Shown here one piece after another: positions 10,408-20,945 of a stretch of DNA of 64,000 nt. Position 1 is the stretch's first letter, and each line of letters starts with the position of its first letter. The DNA comes from Nannochloris sp. 'desiccata' (Eukaryota; Chlorophyta; Trebouxiophyceae; Chlorellales; Chlorellaceae): positions 248,001 through 312,000 of the forward strand of contig JAGTXX020000017.1 of assembly GCA_019044685.2 (NCBI GenBank), written 5' to 3'. Position numbers and translations under genes: made by a program. The notes beneath the pieces are model-generated. The model did no database searches, was not told where the DNA came from, and was given only the letters and a program-made list of their open reading frames with translations.

Positions 10408-11275
10408 ATGATACTCAGAACTATAATCTCAATCATTTCACTAGCGGCCCTTGGGTACTGGTTAATAAATGATCACAACCAGCGATCGAGAGGAAACGAT
10501 CTCAAAACCTTCACTTGCCAAGGTATCAACCGGTTCTCTATTATTTCGCATTGACTTTTCTGAAACATTCTCTTTGGGTTTTAAACTCCGATACTATTTT
10601 TTCCAAAATTTATTCAGATTGCCGTCGTGCCGCAGATCAAGTAATCACAAAACTATCTGCAGCATCCACAGTTCAAACAGATCAGCTCTCAGGGTATGTA
10701 TAGTACATAGTCTACATTAAGCCCGAAAATACCTTTCTTTTCTTATCAAAAAAATTTACTAAATTTTCTTCCCTCAAAATGTTTGACAGACCGGGGCGGA
10801 GATTAAACTTACCTTTAAGTGAAGACCAGATTGTGGACTCTTTAGACTCTGCTTGTGATGCATTTACAAGCTTAGACAAACATGGATCATGCCAAAGGTA
10901 AAACGAGAAAGTATCATGTTAATTACGCCTATATACAATAATCAGATTTACTTTAAAGTCGTGGTGGCAGTGTTGTCGTCATTCCAGATTTCATAGTGTC
11001 AGAAATATTAAGCCCGCCGTTTTTTTTCTTGGACGGTGAAAATCAGCCGAGCGCGATTAAGTATTGTCCCATAGATTCCCACGCTGTCCTGTACTGTGAA
11101 ATAGCATCACTAATCTTTATTTTTCTTCTTCTACAGGCAACTCTCTCCCTTCAGGGCAGCGTTAGAGGAGAGTCTCTTTCAACAAGAAGAATATAAGAAA
11201 TATGATATAACCATGTGTTCTGACATATTGAATCTATGTGATCCTCATGAAGTAACAAGCCCTGGAGAATTGTAA
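10408..11275 (+). CDS. Canopy/DUF3456 (saposin-like) ER luminal protein candidate
   Basis: Five exons can be joined in frame: 10408-10522, 10618-10693, 10790-10897, 10959-11090, 11137-11275, giving 189 residues. The N-terminus is a hydrophobic signal or anchor (MILRTIISIISLAALGYWLI). The mature part has the cysteine spacing of the canopy/MIR-interacting saposin-like family: a CxxC start (TFTCQDCRRAADQV), a central Cys (SACDAF), and a closing pair in TMCSDILNLCDPHEV. Canopy proteins are ER-resident folding factors for secreted and membrane proteins. The ends of exon 4 are less certain: the acceptor at 10958 and donor at 11091 were chosen because they keep frame with the well-conserved last exon. 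The C-terminus (SPGEL) is not a canonical HDEL/KDEL. Confidence 0.6.
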
Positions 11276-11295
11276 AGCTGGCTGATCAAAGAACT

Positions 11296-11300
11296 TGTAA
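11296..11300 (+). promoter_or_regulatory. TGTAA polyadenylation signal of canopy-like gene
   Basis: TGTAA lies 21 nt after the stop at 11273-11275, in the chlorophyte position. The stop context itself also reads TTGTAAAG. Confidence 0.5.
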
Positions 11301-11378
11301 CAAATGACGGTTTGTCTTTAAGAAAGGGTAGGTGATTGCGGATAGGTGGATGTTATAATCCACTTTAAGATTTTTATT

Positions 11379-12815
11379 TTATTTCAAATTTTTATAAGCA
11401 GCGATAGCTTCAGCGACTAAACGCCTCCTCTCTTCTTCTATCGCCCTCTGCTCGTCTTCGTGTGTCTTTTTTAGGTCACTTTGAGTTGCAGCTCTAACTT
11501 TCTTGGCCGCTATCTGTGCTGCTAACTGGGTAGATATTCTCACAGCTTCCGCACGCTGAGCCTGCTTTGAGGCCGCCTTTTGTGCACCACTTTCCAACGC
11601 AATTTCACCCATTCTTCTTCTAATATTCATGTCTTCCACAGTTAATGCTTGCTTTTTCACTCGCTCTACTTCAATGAGAGCTTGATTTACTTTTAAAATC
11701 GCGCGTGCCTGTTGTTGTCGCCTGAGGGTTTGCTCTTTGGCTGACTCGGCATGTTTTTGAGCTTCCTGAGCGAGTCGGAGTCTTTCTGATCGTTTCTCGG
11801 CCTCTATTCTAGTATTGCGATCTTCACTTTTAGCTCTTAAATTAATTAACTCTCTCTCAGCATCCTCTCGCAGCTTAATTTTAGCACTTGAATGCTTTGC
11901 CATCTCCTGTTGTTGTTGCAGTTTGATATCAGTTACCAAACGTTTCTCAGCTTTTGCTTCCGCCATAGCACGCTTTGAAGCTTGTTTTGTTTGCCATTCA
12001 CGCGTAATCTCTGCACTTTTCAAAAACTCGCGCTGAATTTCCATTTTTTCTTGCTCTTCTCGAACAGCAGCAGCCTCCTCCCGATCCCACTGCTGCCGCA
12101 GTGCTGCCTCCATTGCAGCATTTTCAGATCTTTCCTCAGCCTTCCTGCGCTGAGATTCTTTTATTTGTAACTTTAAGTCACTAAGCTCGTTTTTCTGTGT
12201 ATGCTTTTTGTCCTCCCTTGACAGGACTGTAGTCAACCCTCCTGGAAGAATACACGAGCTTGTGCTCTTTGGGTCGTTGGCACTCTTCGCTTTTTGAATA
12301 AGAATAAGCTTTTCTTTTTGATGCTGCTCCCACTCCGCTGCTAGTTCCTTGTCACGCAATTTTCTAATGCATTCCCTCACCTCAGGGTCGCGGTTTTTTA
12401 ATACTGTCAACTTATGCTCCTGTACCTGGGCTTCTCTTCTACTATCTCGTTCTGCGGCAATGGTCGCCGCCTGCTGCAGCAAAGCTTCCCTCCGAACCGC
12501 TGCAAGTTGCTTTTCTGCTGCCTTAAGAGCTTGCTTCTCTTCAAGATCCTGCTTGAGAATATCAGCAACGGGGAGACTGCGAGTTGGTGGGCCTGGTGAA
12601 GCATTCTTGTCTTCTACCCAGGGCTCTTCTCGTAATGTGGAAGCAACCAGCTGGGCCTTGCCCTGTGAGGCCTCTTCCCACTGCGCTCTACATTTGTCAG
12701 CCCTTGATTGACTAGTATATTCTTTTAGGCCCTGGTCAGAGGACTCTCTTTTCTGGTTGCGATGAATTTGTAACAGTCCCTCGGCCGTTGCTCTCGGCTC
12801 CCAGTCAAACCTCAT
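11379..12815 (-). CDS. Long coiled-coil protein, possible flagellum-associated
   Basis: An intronless 478-codon frame. From about residue 85 to the end it is an almost continuous alpha-helical coiled coil rich in Glu, Lys, Arg, Ala and Gln, with clustered charged heptads (for example RKAEERSENAAMEAALRQQ). The composition resembles trichohyalin/plectin-homology and ciliary coiled-coil proteins and is very similar in style to the MNS1-like protein at 44.5-46 kb. No unambiguous family motif was recognised. An axonemal inner-junction or microtubule-inner-protein role is plausible but inferred only from composition. It converges on the canopy-like gene with about 100 bp between stop codons. Confidence 0.6.
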   Translation of the reverse strand: MRFDWEPRATAEGLLQIHRNQKRESSDQGLKEYTSQSRADKCRAQWEEASQGKAQLVASTLREEPWVEDKNASPGPPTRSLPVADILKQDLEEKQALKAAEKQLAAVRREALLQQAATIAAERDSRREAQVQEHKLTVLKNRDPEVRECIRKLRDKELAAEWEQHQKEKLILIQKAKSANDPKSTSSCILPGGLTTVLSREDKKHTQKNELSDLKLQIKESQRRKAEERSENAAMEAALRQQWDREEAAAVREEQEKMEIQREFLKSAEITREWQTKQASKRAMAEAKAEKRLVTDIKLQQQQEMAKHSSAKIKLREDAERELINLRAKSEDRNTRIEAEKRSERLRLAQEAQKHAESAKEQTLRRQQQARAILKVNQALIEVERVKKQALTVEDMNIRRRMGEIALESGAQKAASKQAQRAEAVRISTQLAAQIAAKKVRAATQSDLKKTHEDEQRAIEEERRRLVAEAIAAYKNLK

Positions 12816-13101
12816 TGTTTTGCTTACTCAACCAGCAATTGGCTTGTGAATGATAACTGAATTTTTGAAATTAAATAGTCACGAGGTTGTTATTAGTCTA
12901 GGGTGAAATAGTTGAAGACGGAGTCAACTTGTAGAGGTGGTCAACCAAATTATAGAGGTGGGCGGCGGAAAGGAAAGAAAATCATTTTCAAAATAAATCA
13001 AAGCCCATTGCTCTGCATTGTTGCTGCTATTCCAAAATATTAATAGTTTAGAAATATTAACACCATTTGCCTATATTTAGCAAATAATAACGGGATTCAT
13101 C

Positions 13102-13386
13102 ATGGGTGCTGTGCAAAGGTTCATTATATTTGGAACAGGATCGGTAGCCATGTTTGCTGTATTGAAATCGTTGGATGGATTGCTGTATTCTTATGACGAA
13201 AGGTAGGGAGAACGATGATTGTACGAAAGATCAGCTTGTCACAATGACGAAACTTTTGACTGTAAATGACCTCATTCTTTTCACTTCAATTGTAGGCGGC
13301 CTATGCGAGTCAGAGAAGAGACTCTGAGAAGACAAGTAGTAGCCGAAGAGCGGAAGAGGAAGCTTGAATTAGCAGCACAGTCTTGA
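13102..13386 (+). CDS. Small single-pass membrane protein, unknown
   Basis: Two exons, 13102-13202 and 13296-13386, joined in frame (GT-AG) to give 63 residues. The N-terminal half holds one hydrophobic segment (VQRFIIFGTGSVAMFAVLKS). The C-terminal half is a short, strongly basic/acidic helix (REETLRRQVVAEERKRKLEL). This shape, with an N-terminal membrane anchor and a charged helical tail, is typical of small mitochondrial inner-membrane assembly factors and subunits, but no family could be assigned. The gene sits between divergent and co-oriented neighbours with its own short leader, and a TGTAA lies 26 nt after the stop. Confidence 0.65.
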
Positions 13387-13411
13387 AATACGAACTCATA
13401 CTTAATTCACT

Positions 13412-13416
13412 TGTAA
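13412..13416 (+). promoter_or_regulatory. TGTAA polyadenylation signal of small membrane-protein gene
   Basis: TGTAA lies 26 nt downstream of the TGA at 13384-13386. Confidence 0.5.
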
Positions 13417-13739
13417 CATAATGTAGATATTGAAAAACTTTGGTTTACCGCCACCGCCCTCATGCCGGTGTTATTAAAAGAGCATACAAGCCCCGTTTAT
13501 ACAAAAGGATGCAATCTTGCATTTTATGGAAGCTCTTTGTCTGTAGGTAATTCACATCTCTTTCGTTACATGAACCACAGCAACCTGCGCCTCACTGACT
13601 AGCAGCTGCGTGATCAACCGCCAGCAGCAAGAAAAATAAAACCTCATTCAATTCCACACACACGCATTCCTCTTGTTCTAACTTCAAATTTTGTAAACAG
13701 ACATTGCAATTGCATTATTTTAAGGCAAAAGCAACGGCA

Positions 13740-14525
13740 ATGCTGGCCGTGTTGCGCCGATCGTTTGCATCTCATCCTTTGTCCACGCAACAACTACAAC
13801 TTCTCTCTGTGTCATTGCTTCCTTCCCTAAATCATGGACTCTCATCTCAATTAGATGCCTCTTTGTCCAACCCTCTAACAAGCCCTCTCGCTTCTCTCCT
13901 CGCCTCTCAATCTCCCACCACCTACCACCAGCGATCAATTTTCTCTCTACCTGGCTTTGAAGATGACCTAGCGAAGAAATACACTGAACGGAAACTTCTA
14001 GGCTATTCTCCTCAACAAATGTTTGATGTCGTAGCTTCTGTAGAACACTACAAAGACTTTGTTCCTTGGTGCCAAAAATCCACCGTTGTTCTCAAACAAG
14101 ACGATAACACCTATTTGGAGGCAGAACTTGAAGTAGGGTTTCAAATATTCGTAGAGAAGTATCTTAGTAAAGTGAAATTACAACGGCCTACTATGATTTC
14201 TTCCCATGTCGGTGAATCGACGTTGTTTTCTCATTTAAGTAACTCTTGGAAATTTCAACCAGGGCCAACACCACAGTCGGTCTGGATGACATTCCACGTC
14301 GATTTTGCCTTTAAAAGCCCTTTATATCGACATGTAGCATCGCTATTCTTCGAGGAAGTAGTGGAGAAAATGATGGGTGCGTTTGAAGGGAGGTGTAGAC
14401 AGCTGTATGGGCCTTCAAGTTTAGCTAAGAGTTACCAGCAGCAGCAAGAGCAGAGGCGGCGGCTTAGTGATGACGGAGAAGAAAAGCATAGTGCTGCTGC
14501 TGCTGGGCCACAGACACGAAGCTGA
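13740..14525 (+). CDS. COQ10: Coenzyme Q-binding protein COQ10 (START-like)
   Basis: A 261-residue protein from the first in-frame ATG at 13740. The upstream frame has no earlier ATG. The N-terminal about 75 residues are Arg/Ser/Leu-rich without acidic residues until ALSN-type segments, as expected for a mitochondrial presequence. The START/polyketide-cyclase-like domain spans roughly 85-225: KYTERKLLGYSPQQMFDVVA, HYKDFVPWCQKS, ELEVGFQIFVEKYLSKVKL and VDFAFKSPLYRHVASLFFEEV are typical COQ10 blocks. COQ10 binds ubiquinone and is needed for efficient CoQ delivery and synthesis in mitochondria. The tail is Gln/Arg-rich and low-complexity. An AG acceptor-like site just upstream (13700) may reflect a leader intron. 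Confidence 0.9.
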   Translation: MLAVLRRSFASHPLSTQQLQLLSVSLLPSLNHGLSSQLDASLSNPLTSPLASLLASQSPTTYHQRSIFSLPGFEDDLAKKYTERKLLGYSPQQMFDVVASVEHYKDFVPWCQKSTVVLKQDDNTYLEAELEVGFQIFVEKYLSKVKLQRPTMISSHVGESTLFSHLSNSWKFQPGPTPQSVWMTFHVDFAFKSPLYRHVASLFFEEVVEKMMGAFEGRCRQLYGPSSLAKSYQQQQEQRRRLSDDGEEKHSAAAAGPQTRS

Positions 14526-14675
14526 GATTACATTCTTTTATTTTTGATATTAGCAAATTGTATCTTTTTTGTACCAGAATATGTATCCCTTATAAAGGTC
14601 ATTTAAAATAGAAAGCACCACCTCCAACTCAAAAAAAAAATAAAACCAAACGGAGATGAAGGAAATAAGAATCTC

Positions 14676-17277
14676 TCAAGATGATCTTTTAGCTGCAGAG
14701 GTCTTGGCGGCAGCAGTAGTAGTAGGACCCGTAGCACCTCCTGCAGCAGCCTTTACTGTCTTCACTTTAGACCCAGCAGCCTTGCCAGCCTTGGGTTTCT
14801 CTTTTTCTTCATTTACTAATGCATATGCGACTACCGTTCTTGACGGTGCCAGCACTTTCAAATACTGCCCTCTGTCATAAAACTGCCCCGCAGGATCTTG
14901 AGGACTTCCAGGCTGTGTAAAATGATCTACACTATGCCCAATTCTTCCTTTCCCGCCAAATTCTACTCCATCACTATCCAATACAGCCCGGTATTTCCCA
15001 GGAACAGGGGCAGGCACAGGCAGCCCCTCGTAATCGTCAAATGGCGATAAATTAAAAACGAATAATAAAGGCCCTCTTTCAGCGACTAAAACTTGTTTTT
15101 CATCATCCATAACCGTCACCCACTGTAATCCCGAAGAGATATACCCGAATTTTTCATCTGCTGCCATGCATGCTGCGTCAAAAGCGTTCAATTGAGGATA
15201 TCTCAAATGCTCGGAATCTACAAGACTCCATTGTCGACGGCAATATTTGTAGCTCCAATCATTGCCTTCACGAGGAAAATCCATCCATTCTGGGTGTCCA
15301 AATTCATTTCCCATAAAATTTAGGTACGCTTCCCCGCCCAAAGCCATCGTTACAGCTCGAATCACTTTGTGCAATGACATGCCTCGATCGATTAAAGGGC
15401 TTGCTGGTTGAAGAGCACTCATTCCACTGTACATTTCAGCACCCATAAGCCTGAAAGCAATCGTTTGATCACCAACTAGCGCTTGATCGTGACTTTCAGC
15501 GTAGGCTACCGTCTTTTCTGTATACCGTCTATTGCATAGTACCGAAACAATTTGACTCGGTTTCCAGTCTTCATCTCTGGTATGTTTCAACAATTTGATC
15601 CAAAAATCAGGGATTCCCATACCTAATCTATAATCAAAACCACCTCCACACTCTTCTACAGGTCGTCCAAGTGCAGGCATGCCAGAGACATCTTCGGCCA
15701 CCGTCAACGCTTCCTTGTGCAATGAGTGAATCAATTTATTCGCCAACATGAGGTACACCACCGCATCAACGTTTGTAGATGGAGAGCAGTACTCTGCGTA
15801 ATTACCAGAAAACCCAACATCAATACCGTGGTGATGGTACAACATGGAAGTGACCCCGTCAAATCTAAACCCGTCAAATTGGTACTCATCCATCCAGTAC
15901 CGTATATTAGAAAGTAAGTACCGAAGGACTTCATAACAACTGTAATCGAAAAGTTTAGAATCCCATTGACGGTGATAGCCAGCATCGCCTTGTAGGAAGT
16001 AATTGGCGCCACGGCCTTGACCAAAATCAAAACCAGCCAGCCCGTCATCAGCGTTGCTGGAAATGTGGGAGTGTACGACATCGAGTAATACGACAAGGCC
16101 GAGGCGATGGGCTTCATCGACAAGTGCTTTGAGTTCTTCAGGGGTACCGGAACGGGAAGAAACGGCGAAAGGGTTGGTGACATGGTACCCGAAGGAGCCG
16201 TAGTAGGCATGTTCTTGTATTGCCATGAGTTGGATGGCATTGTAGCCTAGTTTGTGGATGCGAGGGAGAACGTTGTCTGTAAAGAGAGACAGAGGGGGAA
16301 TAATAATAGATTCATTTAATTAAATACTGGAATTGGTCTCTCCCACCCCCCCCCCCCCACCACCCCACCCACCCACCACCACCAAAAAAATAAAAGTTTT
16401 CATGGCAAAAAAACAAGAGCGGGATGGGGGTTGGCAAGGATGAACATAATTAAAGAAAAAGTACTACTCTAGTATGATTTTCTTTACCTTTAAAATAGAT
16501 ATAGCTGGCAACACCTTCATTTTCTGAAGACATACCCACATGCGCTTCATAAATTCTCAAAGAACCGGGCTTTTGAGGCCTTGTATGTTTGAATTTATAT
16601 TTTTCATTAGCGGGAGGGTCCCAATGAATGCCGTCGAATTTAGCGCCCATGACGCCCTCAGGCACTGTAGCCCATTTAATCCATGCAGGTAAGCGGTCTA
16701 CCCACCACCCACCAGGGTGTTGAAGGCGGATTTTCACTCTGCTACCGTGAGCGATCGCGGGTGCCCCAGTGGTGGGGTCATCGGGAAGCTCCACCGACCA
16801 CACCCCAAAATCATCTTTTGTCATCCACGTACCAGCCCAGCCATTAAAATCTCCGATAAGTTGTGCAGATTCTGCACCCGGAGCCCATTCTCGGTAGATA
16901 GTACGCCCATTTTCGCGAGTAATACCGAATTTTTCATGGCCTAGAGCGAAATTTTCAAGGCTGCCTTCGTATTCGGTGATGTTGTTCAGAGTGCGTTGGT
17001 ATTGAGACCAGCGATAGTTGAGATGGCCTTCATGGGGGGCAAGTTGAGCATCTAAATCAATGATGGCTTGAGGGCCTGGGTCTTCGGTACGAGAAGAAGA
17101 AGAAGAGCCAGCAGCAGCAGGGATTGAGGCGTGCGGGCGGCTGATTGGTGCCTTCCAAGGGGGGGAATGGCCCCTACCAAGCTGACCAGGAACCATACGC
17201 CCTTTGGAAATTAAGTTTGGTTGTTGTTTTTGGCGGCTATGCGGTGTGCAAGTTGGCACAAGGGTGGCCGAGCTCAT
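14676..17277 (-). CDS. SBE: 1,4-alpha-glucan (starch) branching enzyme, GH13
   Basis: Two exons on the minus strand, 16488-17277 and 14676-16276, joined G|AC in frame to give 796 residues. The N-terminus is Ser/Pro/basic (plastid transit-like). A CBM48 domain follows (about 75-240: NFALGHEKFG, YREWAPGAESAQLIGDFNGW), then the GH13 barrel with region I DVVHSH, region II DGFRFDGVTSML (nucleophile Asp), region III TVAEDVSGMP (acid/base Glu) and region IV YAESHDQ, and a C-terminal all-beta domain. It makes alpha-1,6 branches in amylopectin. The last about 40 residues are a Lys/Ala/Thr-rich tail not typical of the family. The intron (211 nt) holds a 13-C homopolymer at 16346-16358. Confidence 0.95.
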
Positions 17278-17458
17278 GCTGGCTTTGCTGACCCTTTGTG
17301 ATCAAGTTTGAAACTTAGTTTCAACTGATCGTGCGCCGATGCAAGAGTGCAGTCCGCGGTTCCTCTCGAATTCGATATGAAATTGGAGAATTGGTTATGT
17401 TACATCGATCTTTTATGGCTCTGTTATTTCTGGCAAGCCTAAATCAGCGTCCAAAAAA

Positions 17459-17625
17459 AGTGCTGAAGCTTCAAAGTTGTCCACAAAAGTCATTTCATAA
17501 AAAAATTGTTCTAGGAAACAAAATCCTTCCTTGGAAAAATCGTAGGAAACTATGTAAAGCCTTCAGCACGCCAAAGTTGCTAAAATAATACAAAATTTTG
17601 TTTCCCAGAGAAAGAGAAGCGATAG
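17459..17625. repeat. Diverged structured repeat, copy A
   Basis: Copy A has a stem formed by GTGCTGAAG (17460-17468) and CTTCAGCAC (17561-17569) and a second one by GGAAACAAAAT (17514-17524) and ATTTTGTTTCC (17595-17605). After the first stem comes CGCCAAAGTTGCTAAAATAA, which is shared exactly with copy B, then TTTTGTTTCCCA and a purine-rich AGAG segment. Confidence 0.6.
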
Positions 17626-17996
17626 CAGCGTCTGCAGTGATCGAAAAACGCAATGATCACAAGGTCACTGCAGCCCCTTGCATGGAAAGCTTGTGGCACC
17701 TCTGTAACCTCTCTGCGTAAAATTAATTATCACTTTACGCTGGCACCGTTAAAATTGGATATAGGAGCAGCTTGAAAAAAAAGTTAACAGCCCGGCCAGC
17801 CAGCCGCGGCGAGCCTTCTCGGCGCCCGCCCTCGCTGCCCGCCTACAGGGCGATTCTGCTGGATAAGAGTCAATTACTCCTTGCACCTATAACACCCCAT
17901 CTCTTTATATGCCTTTAGAAACCAGCTCTCACCTTCCTCAGGCTGCGGCCGGTTAGTAGACACTGCAGAAAACATTTGATCATTTGACAAAAAAAA

Positions 17997-18125
17997 AAGG
18001 TTCAGGAAACGAAATCGCTCCCTGAAAAAATCGAAAAAATCGCAGGAAACCTTTTCTCGCCTGAACCTCGCCAAAGTTGCTAAAATAACTTAGACTTTTG
18101 TTTCCCAAGAGGGAGAGGCATGCGC
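17997..18125. repeat. Diverged structured repeat, copy B
   Basis: Copy B repeats the same order of blocks about 490 bp downstream: AGGAAACGAAATC, a GAAAAAATCG block (present twice here), CAGGAAAC, then CGCCAAAGTTGCTAAAATAA and TTTTGTTTCCCA. Its stem is GGTTCAGG (17999-18006) with CCTGAACC (18060-18067). This is a different sequence from the copy A stem but is still self-complementary, so pairing was kept while bases changed. Confidence 0.6.
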
Positions 18126-18534
18126 GTTGATTCGCTTTCCACCGCCGCTTCTGCCCAGCCTGCAGCTTCCCTGCCCAGTGCGGGCTTGTCCGCCACCCCG
18201 CCCAGGCCGCGCCAGGCCCTCTCCTCGGATAAACCAAGATAAAAATATGTCTTACCCCTCTAGACTCGTCATCTCTTTCTATGCCTTTACACTACAGCCC
18301 GGACCTGCCCCGGCCACTGTAACCGACGGTTGCTGCTTCCGTCGGTTCCAAACCCACCAATGAAATAGCATAATATCGTTCAGCGGACGTTTCTCGAGGC
18401 CCGCTGTGGGGCGGAGAAGACCTCTGTGCCAACCAAACACCAAACATCCAGCCATGCTGTGCTCGGCGGCGATTGGAGGATTTTTTCATTTGTCAAGTAA
18501 CTCTTGAACTGCCACGAGTTATGCTGCACAAGTT

Positions 18535-18583
18535 GTATTTTACATAGAAATGTTGTGCTGCACAACATTTCTATGTAAAATAC
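18535..18583. repeat. 49-nt perfect palindrome (hairpin)
   Basis: Two 24-nt arms, 18535-18558 and 18560-18583, are exact reverse complements around a single T at 18559. The centre reads GTTGTGCTGCACAAC. Nothing else in the window has a comparable perfect inverted repeat. It could be a foldback element footprint, a hairpin RNA, or a cruciform-forming site. Confidence 0.85.
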
Positions 18584-18869
18584 CTTCGGCCACAGAATGA
18601 CATCACGCGGTTTACAAGTGCACGTATATAAAAAAAATCCACAAGATTTTTTATTTTTTTCTCGATCAAAATTAATTCTGCGCTGCATCTCTAGCAACCA
18701 GCAACAACTTTGCCACTATTTATGTTTGAACTTTATACGTGAAGATTTGCGGCCAGTAGGGTTAACTCTGCACTGCAAAGCCTCTGTTGCTTATAAATTG
18801 AATCTACTTTTTTATTTTTTGAATAATGTTTATCTTGCTTCCTCACCTTGATTCAGTTCTCTGAGTATC

Positions 18870-20945
18870 ATGCATTGCAGAAAGCCTCTCCCCTTCAAGC
18901 CAACAGCTCCTCGAGCGGCAACGGCAGTGGTGGCAACGCCACGCTTTGGATGTCGTCGTCTGCAACGCCCTTGTTCAACACAAGTTTGTGGCCGGCGTTC
19001 CCAGTCTAGTTATCCCAAGCTGCCCTCCATCTTTCCAAGGGACCTTAAGCGGAGTATTCTAAGTACAGTAGCACACATTCCACGTGCCGCCAAAGAGGAT
19101 GATGCTATTGCTCCTGCTGGCCAACCACACATGCCTGAAGAGTGGCCCGATTTTTCGAAGATGGAAGTAGATCCAGACATCGAGAACAACTTCTTCAACC
19201 GTAAGGAGGAGTATGACATGATCATTGAACACTTAAATGGCACACCCAAAGTATCTCTTCTGCTACTTGGCCCCAAGAATAGTGGAAAGTTGGTAAGTTA
19301 TGCCAACGTCAGTTGAGCATCAGCACAGTCACCGTTTTGACACACTGTACATTTCTCTCATTCATCTTAACATGGGATTCTCAAACCTGAACCATGCAGG
19401 CAAATTGAAGTCGATTATAGAGAAAGAAAAGTCGCGTGTGATTTATTTAAACTGTGGCCGCAAAGATGTCTCGACCCCAGAGTTCATGGCAATGGAACTG
19501 CGTAACCTGGCACGCAATTTCCCTTCACAGCTGGACATGAAGTTTATTAAGTTACTTGCTTCCCAATTGGACCCCCTTTCCAAGCTTTATACTATGTTTT
19601 ACCCTGACCAGAAAAAACAAATCACTACCGCTGCCACCTCCACAGAGGCCGTTTTTAAAGCAGTTTTTGAAGAATTTTTCCCCGATGATAAGGCAACCGA
19701 CTTGAAGGCTGTCATTGATACATACGATTTTCTTTTACAGAACATACCGCCTGGGCAAAAGAAGCCTGCTATTGTTATCGGTGCGCTGCTTCAATAGTGA
19801 TATTATTCCCGCCGTCAATTTCACTTCCCTTCCTTCTGTTTTTAATAAAATCCTTCTTTTCCTCCATTTTTTTTGTGCAGATGAGGTTAATGCCTTGATA
19901 CTGTGGAAACGTAAAGATGCGGTGGCATTGAAACAGTTACTAGATTTTATTAAGCGCAGTTGCAAGGAAGAACACTTGGCACACGTAATTCTTGCCACCT
20001 CAGAGGTTTTTTTGGTCTCGTGGCTGGAATCACGTAGGTGTTTTTCATTTCCATTATCATGAATATCGACAAAGACTGTTTTTCGTATTGCTAACTAATA
20101 TCTGTTTAATAATGGTTGCAGAGGGCTTTGAGGAGAATGTGCGTGATGACCAAGTGTTGGGTGATCTGACGAGCGCCGAGGCGTTTGTGTATCTTTGTGG
20201 CGGCAAAGTGCTCAACAGGAATGGGGTTGTGGAAGCTTGGCCAGGCTTGATAGCTCAATCTAAAGAGACTAAAAAGCTGGGCATGACACCAGAGGATTGG
20301 AAGAAAGTGTGGTCAGTGTGTGGTGGCAACATTCAACTTCTCAAAGTTTGTGTTGGCTACGCCAAGCAGTCCAAGAGCTGGGAAGAAGGTAAGAAACTTC
20401 TAGTGCTTTTGTACTCTTGTTTATTGCCAAATAATTAATCCCAAGATGTGTTTGCTTGTTATTTCTTGCTTGCAGGTGTGGCTAAAGTATTGTTAAAGCC
20501 TAGCATGGCCGTCACGAAAGCTTTGGAATACCCAGAGTTAATTGATCCTCCAGTTGGCAGCGGTGGCCCTCGTCTCTGGGAAGCAAAACACTACAAATCA
20601 GTGCTGCGCCTCATTGCTGCAAGCCCCTACTACGCTGTTCGTCGAAAGGAGGTACATGCTGCGCTAAAGGATATTCCTGAAAACGTCACAGCTGCTCAAG
20701 TGCTGCTGTCCATGGTGGAATTTAATGTCTTATCTCTGCGGCCCTACACGGAGATGGCTAAAGATATTCCCAGGGAGGCGTTCTTTAAGAAGGTTGGAAG
20801 GAAGGAGAAGCAGGACAATGTGGTGACCATGCCTTCGCCAGCACACCTTGCTGCGGTTCTTGAACTAGATGTGGAGTTGGAGGAGGAGCAAGAGGAACTC
20901 GAAAGCGTAGAAGCTGTCGAGGACAATAGTCAAGCAAACAGCTGA
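18870..20945 (+). CDS. Archaeal-type (ATPase_2-like) P-loop ATPase
   Basis: Five exons: 18870-19292, about 19411-19780, 19881-20033, 20122-20388, 20476-20945 (560 residues). The N-terminal about 70 residues are Arg/Ser/Pro-rich with no acidic residues, resembling an organelle presequence. A P-loop domain follows: LLLLGPKNSGK at about residue 130, beta strand SRVIYLNCG, Walker B-type strand with DEVNALILWK, and sensor-like strand HVILATSEVFLVSWLES. The C-terminal part (LGDLTSAEAFVYLCGG, a winged-helix-like segment, Glu-rich tail) matches the layout of the archaeal ATPase family PF01637, found in some protists and plants. The exon 1/2 junction is uncertain: the strong GTAAGT donor leaves Leu where a Walker A Thr/Ser is expected, and the better-looking acceptor at 19399 breaks frame. 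The biochemical role is unknown. Confidence 0.7.

Larger units (their letters stand above)
17278..18869. other. Gene-free divergent region with structured repeats
   Basis: About 1.6 kb between the divergent branching-enzyme and ATPase genes. No coding frame is convincing. It contains two diverged copies of a repeat with inverted-repeat stems, GC-rich patches next to each copy (17790-17850 and 18140-18230), and a perfect palindrome at 18535-18583. The alternation of GC-rich and A-rich segments differs from other intergenic DNA in the window. Confidence 0.6.

Noticed and set aside
18292..18697. Overlapping short ORFs on both strands in the palindrome/repeat region
   Set aside because: No conserved motif or splice pattern; composition follows the GC-rich and A-rich patches.
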